Positions 60,938-64,000 of a stretch of 64,000 bases of DNA are shown here, piece by piece (position 1 is the stretch's first letter; the number at the start of each line of letters is the position of its first letter). The position numbers were made by a program, and so were the translations under genes. The stretch is taken from assembly GCA_024734555.1 (NCBI GenBank), contig JANPWX010000641.1, positions 890,419 to 954,418 on the forward strand, written 5' to 3'. Below the pieces are notes generated by a model. That model did no database searches, had not been told where the DNA came from, and saw only the letters and a program-made list of their open reading frames with translations. This DNA comes from Trochalopteron elliotii. Lineage: Eukaryota; Chordata; Aves; Passeriformes; Leiothrichidae.

Positions 60938-62145
60938 CTGAAACAAGGCAAAAATCCTGCTCTGAGCACCTCCTGTACTGCAGTTTCTCAGAAACAGAAG
61001 GTAACACACCAAGCTGAGCAGCTTTAGCAAATGGCATCTTCATATTCCTATTATATCCCAGTTCCTTCTGACCTGGAACTTTAAATCTTCCCATCTGAAT
61101 TCAGGTGTACAACACGTCCCAGAATGCCCACGTGCACAGAGTGCAGTCATTATCTGAAGGTTGTGGGGTTTTTTTGTCCACTGAGAATTGGCAGAGCACT
61201 GGGCAGAGGGAACTCCTGGTAAGTTAAAACTTTGAGGTGTTTTTTATGCCTTTCTGCAAAACTGCCTGAGGTGATGCTGCTGATGGCTCATATCAGCTGC
61301 TGCATCTTATTTTCCATACTCTATAAATCCTTGAAATCCTTCATAGGATGAACATTAAGTTTCAGGGGCCAGTTTCCTCATTTGTGAGAGCAGCTCACCC
61401 TCTGAGCTGATCTATTGCTCCTTCTAGATGTTGATGGGTTCATAGAAAAGGTGGGATCTGCTGAAGAAACCTTATTTCTTTTAAAAGCCTTTCTGGAAAA
61501 ATTAGGCATATTTTCTATTCAGTTCCACATCTTTGGAAGTCACAGCCTGAAGATTTACAGAGTTGTTTAAAAATCATGCAGAAATTGCAATTTCCTTTAA
61601 CAAATAAATCTATAATAAATTTCAATCTTATTTCTACGCCTAATGTATTTCCAAAATAAACTATCCAGAAAAGTTTACATTTTCTTCCTTATACCTTTTG
61701 CCTTCAGTCACTACATTTTTCTTACACTTTTGCTTTTTTAAATACAAATTGCTGCTCAAGAATAAGCTGGGCCCTTTGGAAAAGCAATTGTCTTTCCTGA
61801 CTGATGAATTCTGTCACCAGATAAATTCAAATTTTTAATTCTGAATTCTTTCCCCACCTGTCCCTCCCAAGAGACACAGACCTGAATTTGCCCAGGATTG
61901 CCCCAGTCTTTGGGAATTTGTTGGCTTTTGGAACCAAAATTTACACCATTGTGACCAATGACCACGTGACAATACCACCCTACCATGAAGGGCTGTCCAT
62001 AAATTTAATTTCAAAATCACAATTTTTGTTTCTGAAGGGGCTTGACTCCTACCTCCCACCCCAGCTAGGCCAAGGGAAGAATCCCACTGCCACAAATACT
62101 CAGCTCTACCTCAGAGTACTCTTTCCATGTCATTTGGAGAATATG

Positions 62146-62397
62146 GCCTTTAGTTCTGCCAGGGGAGGTTTTGATTAGATATTAGGAAATATCTTTTCAT
62201 GGAGAGAGTTGCAAAATACTGGCACAGGCTGCCCAGGGCAAAGGTGGAGTCACCATCCCTGGGAGTGTTCAAAGGACATCTGGGTGTGCCACCTGGGGAC
62301 GTGGGTTAGTGGTGAACACTGGGGTGCTGCTGGCCTGACAGCTGGACTTGAGGATCTGAAAGGTCTTTTTCAACCTTAACCATGATTCTGTGAGCTA
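62146..62397 (+). mobile_element. CR1 LINE 3' fragment, second subfamily
   Basis: Contains attagatattaggaaatatc, caggctgcccagggcaaagg, a ggagtcaccatccctggg block and ends cttaaccatgattctgtg. Pairs with 22650-22920. Confidence 0.88.
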
Positions 62398-62634
62398 CAA
62401 ATACAAACAAATCTTTGCACATTTCAAACCTGCCACTGGGATCATAATAAAGTCATTTATTTAATGATCAGCCTCCAAACAAGAAACCCAACAAGTTGAC
62501 CCAGAGTTGATTGTCATCAGAACTTACAAGTCGTAAGATAAAAAATGAAAATAAACAGTAATGCTGTTGATGCTATTAACTGAATTCCCTGCACACTGCA
62601 GCATTAAAGACCTTAAATCAGCTATAAACAATAA

Positions 62635-62762
62635 ACTGGATGTGTTTAAAAAAAGGCTGGATATGGCACTCAGTGCCATGGTTTGGTTGAGGTGTTAGGG
62701 CATGGGTTGGACTCAATGATCTTGAAGGTCTCTCCCAACCTGGTGATTCTGTGAATTCTGTG
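62635..62762 (+). mobile_element. CR1 LINE 3' fragment
   Basis: Contains aaaggctggatatggcactc, tgggttggactcaatgatc and cccaacctggtgattctgtg, with a repeated attctgtga tail. Confidence 0.85.
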
Positions 62763-64000
62763 AAGTGGGATAGTAGAAGAGCAGCTCCATATGAGCTGAT
62801 CTGAGTCCCTGCCAATCTCCCTGCCCCCCAAATCCCAGGGTCAGCCAAATCCCTGAGCCCCAACACACCAATCTGAACACTCAGGTTCAACCCAAACACC
62901 CCAATTTTGGCCCCGCGGGCAGGGAAAGCATCTCCTCCCCAGCCCTGCACCTTAAAAACGTGGGGAGAGGAGAACGAGGAGGAGTTCTAAGAATGAAAGC
63001 TGCTGTCTACTCAGAGCAGGAGCCTCTCCCTGAGGCATGGTGCCCACACAGGGATTTCTGGAGCTGCCTGGCTGCTGCAGGACCGGCCGCACGCGGAGTC
63101 AGGAGCGCAGGAGGGGAAGGAGAGGGATGGATCCTGTGTGAGGAACACACGCTGTCCCACACACTGCTGGGATGGGGATGGAAGGCACTGCACAAACAAC
63201 AGCAACTGCCACAGTCCCTGGCAGCATTCCCAGCCTCTTCCCTGCCAAGCTGTGCCAGTCCCACGTGCACTGCACGTCAGGGCTTTGGGGGAATGGCACC
63301 TTCTCCAATTATTGGGGAAAAAAACACCAAAACAATAAAGGACAACTGCTGTTTCACCTTAAAAATAGAATTAGGAAGACTTACTGCCAGGGACAATGAA
63401 GGGGTGAAGCTGTTACATCCAAAAGGCCCTGCTGTTTTATTTTTTGCTTTCTGATTTCTCTGTCCCCCAGCCCAGATGCTTCAATGAATTAATTCTATAT
63501 TTCTCCACACAAAGTTAGTACACTTATAAAGCAGAGTAGTCTGGGCTGGCAGAATCCTATTCCCCCATCTACACCACTGCTATGTTTCAAGTTAGATAAC
63601 TACACAAAAAAAAACCCAGAAAAACAAATTTCAGCCAACCCCAGGAGCAACTGAGGCAGAAGTGTTTTCTCCCAAAGGAATTTTTAGCAGTGTTTATTAA
63701 TTCTAACAACAAGCAAATCAAGGAGATGTTGAGATAACAGCACTTGTATGACTCCAACAGTTTTCCTCTCTCTGAATGAATAATAAACATAATCAATATT
63801 CCATGGAATCTGAACACACAGTAAGCAGTGGAATAGAATCTGAAGCAAGATCTTGATCTTTTCACTACAGACATCAAGACAGTCTCTGTGCAAGCTAAAC
63901 AGTGAGGAGAAATCAGCTCTGTTACCTGAGGCAAATCATAATTACCCAATTAGATATGCTCCTTCTGTCAGTAAAAATTGATTTGCTCTCTCTGCTAAGC

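Larger units (their letters stand above)
1..64000 (-). other. PNPLA7: PNPLA7 gene, internal part (13 exons placed), open at both ends
   Basis: The gene encodes an ER-anchored lysophospholipase that, in characterised vertebrates, hydrolyses lysophosphatidylcholine to glycerophosphocholine and fatty acid. The family order is an N-terminal membrane segment, three cyclic-nucleotide-binding-like domains, a linker and a C-terminal patatin domain. Thirteen minus-strand exons read in one frame: 1648 bases, made of 2 bases of a split codon, 548 codons and 2 bases of the next. Every intron is GT-AG and every phase fits. PNPLA7 is preferred over its paralogue PNPLA6 because of stretches such as [33 protein letters not shown] and [11 protein letters not shown]. 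The patatin catalytic Ser and Asp, the N terminus and the 5' and 3' ends are outside the window. Residue numbers in the exon entries count from the first complete codon in the window. Confidence 0.95.
60938..64000 (-). other. PNPLA7 intron before exon A (incomplete)
   Basis: Two CR1 tails. No exon recognised. The stretches 60938-62145 and 62763-64000 show nothing else, apart from a modest CpG-containing patch at about 62905-63120. Confidence 0.8.

Noticed and set aside
1..64000. CRISPR array, tRNA or rRNA gene, bacterial operon, or complete provirus
   Set aside because: There are no spaced short direct repeats, cloverleaf-type sequence, prokaryotic gene layout or internal retroviral coding regions. 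All LTRs appear solo or fragmentary.

Overview
The window is vertebrate nuclear DNA, almost certainly from a bird and probably a songbird. The evidence is about thirty CR1 LINE fragments, several compact solo LTRs of avian-type endogenous retroviruses, no Alu, B1 or L1 type repeats, and a gene whose protein is typical of vertebrates.

One gene accounts for all the coding sequence: PNPLA7 (patatin-like phospholipase domain containing 7, an ER-anchored lysophosphatidylcholine hydrolase of the neuropathy target esterase family). It runs on the minus strand and extends beyond both ends of the window. I could place 13 consecutive internal exons between 60937 and 3421, all with GT-AG introns. Their phases fit at every junction, giving 1648 coding bases that hold 548 complete codons without a stop. 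In transcript order they encode a linker, the second cyclic-nucleotide-binding-like domain (exons at 54.6 and 53.5 kb), the third such domain (49.7, 48.1 and 32.1 kb), the connecting region (19.6, 16.7, 7.0, 6.4 and 5.1 kb) and the start of the patatin catalytic domain up to its glycine-rich oxyanion loop (3.4 kb). The catalytic serine and aspartate, the C terminus, the N-terminal membrane segment and the first nucleotide-binding-like domain lie outside the window.

The rest is intron. The two largest introns (15.9 and 12.4 kb) flank one 114-base exon. Introns are filled with short CR1 pieces in both orientations and with solo LTRs. Clean target-site duplications support LTRs at 3748-4290, 14228-14772, 47385-48031 and 60249-60553. 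Several LTRs lie within about 60 to 210 bases of PNPLA7 exons, and one LTR is nested inside another. Other structures are a 284-base tandem duplication (17081-17648), a CpG-rich 18-base minisatellite (14796-14867) beside an LTR, a 21-base minisatellite (2620-2723), and two single N bases at the same CR1 position in two inverted copies.

I found no RNA genes, CRISPR arrays, second protein-coding gene or complete retrovirus. I found no evidence of an undescribed system; the interesting features are the gene's domain details and the way transposons sit around its exons.
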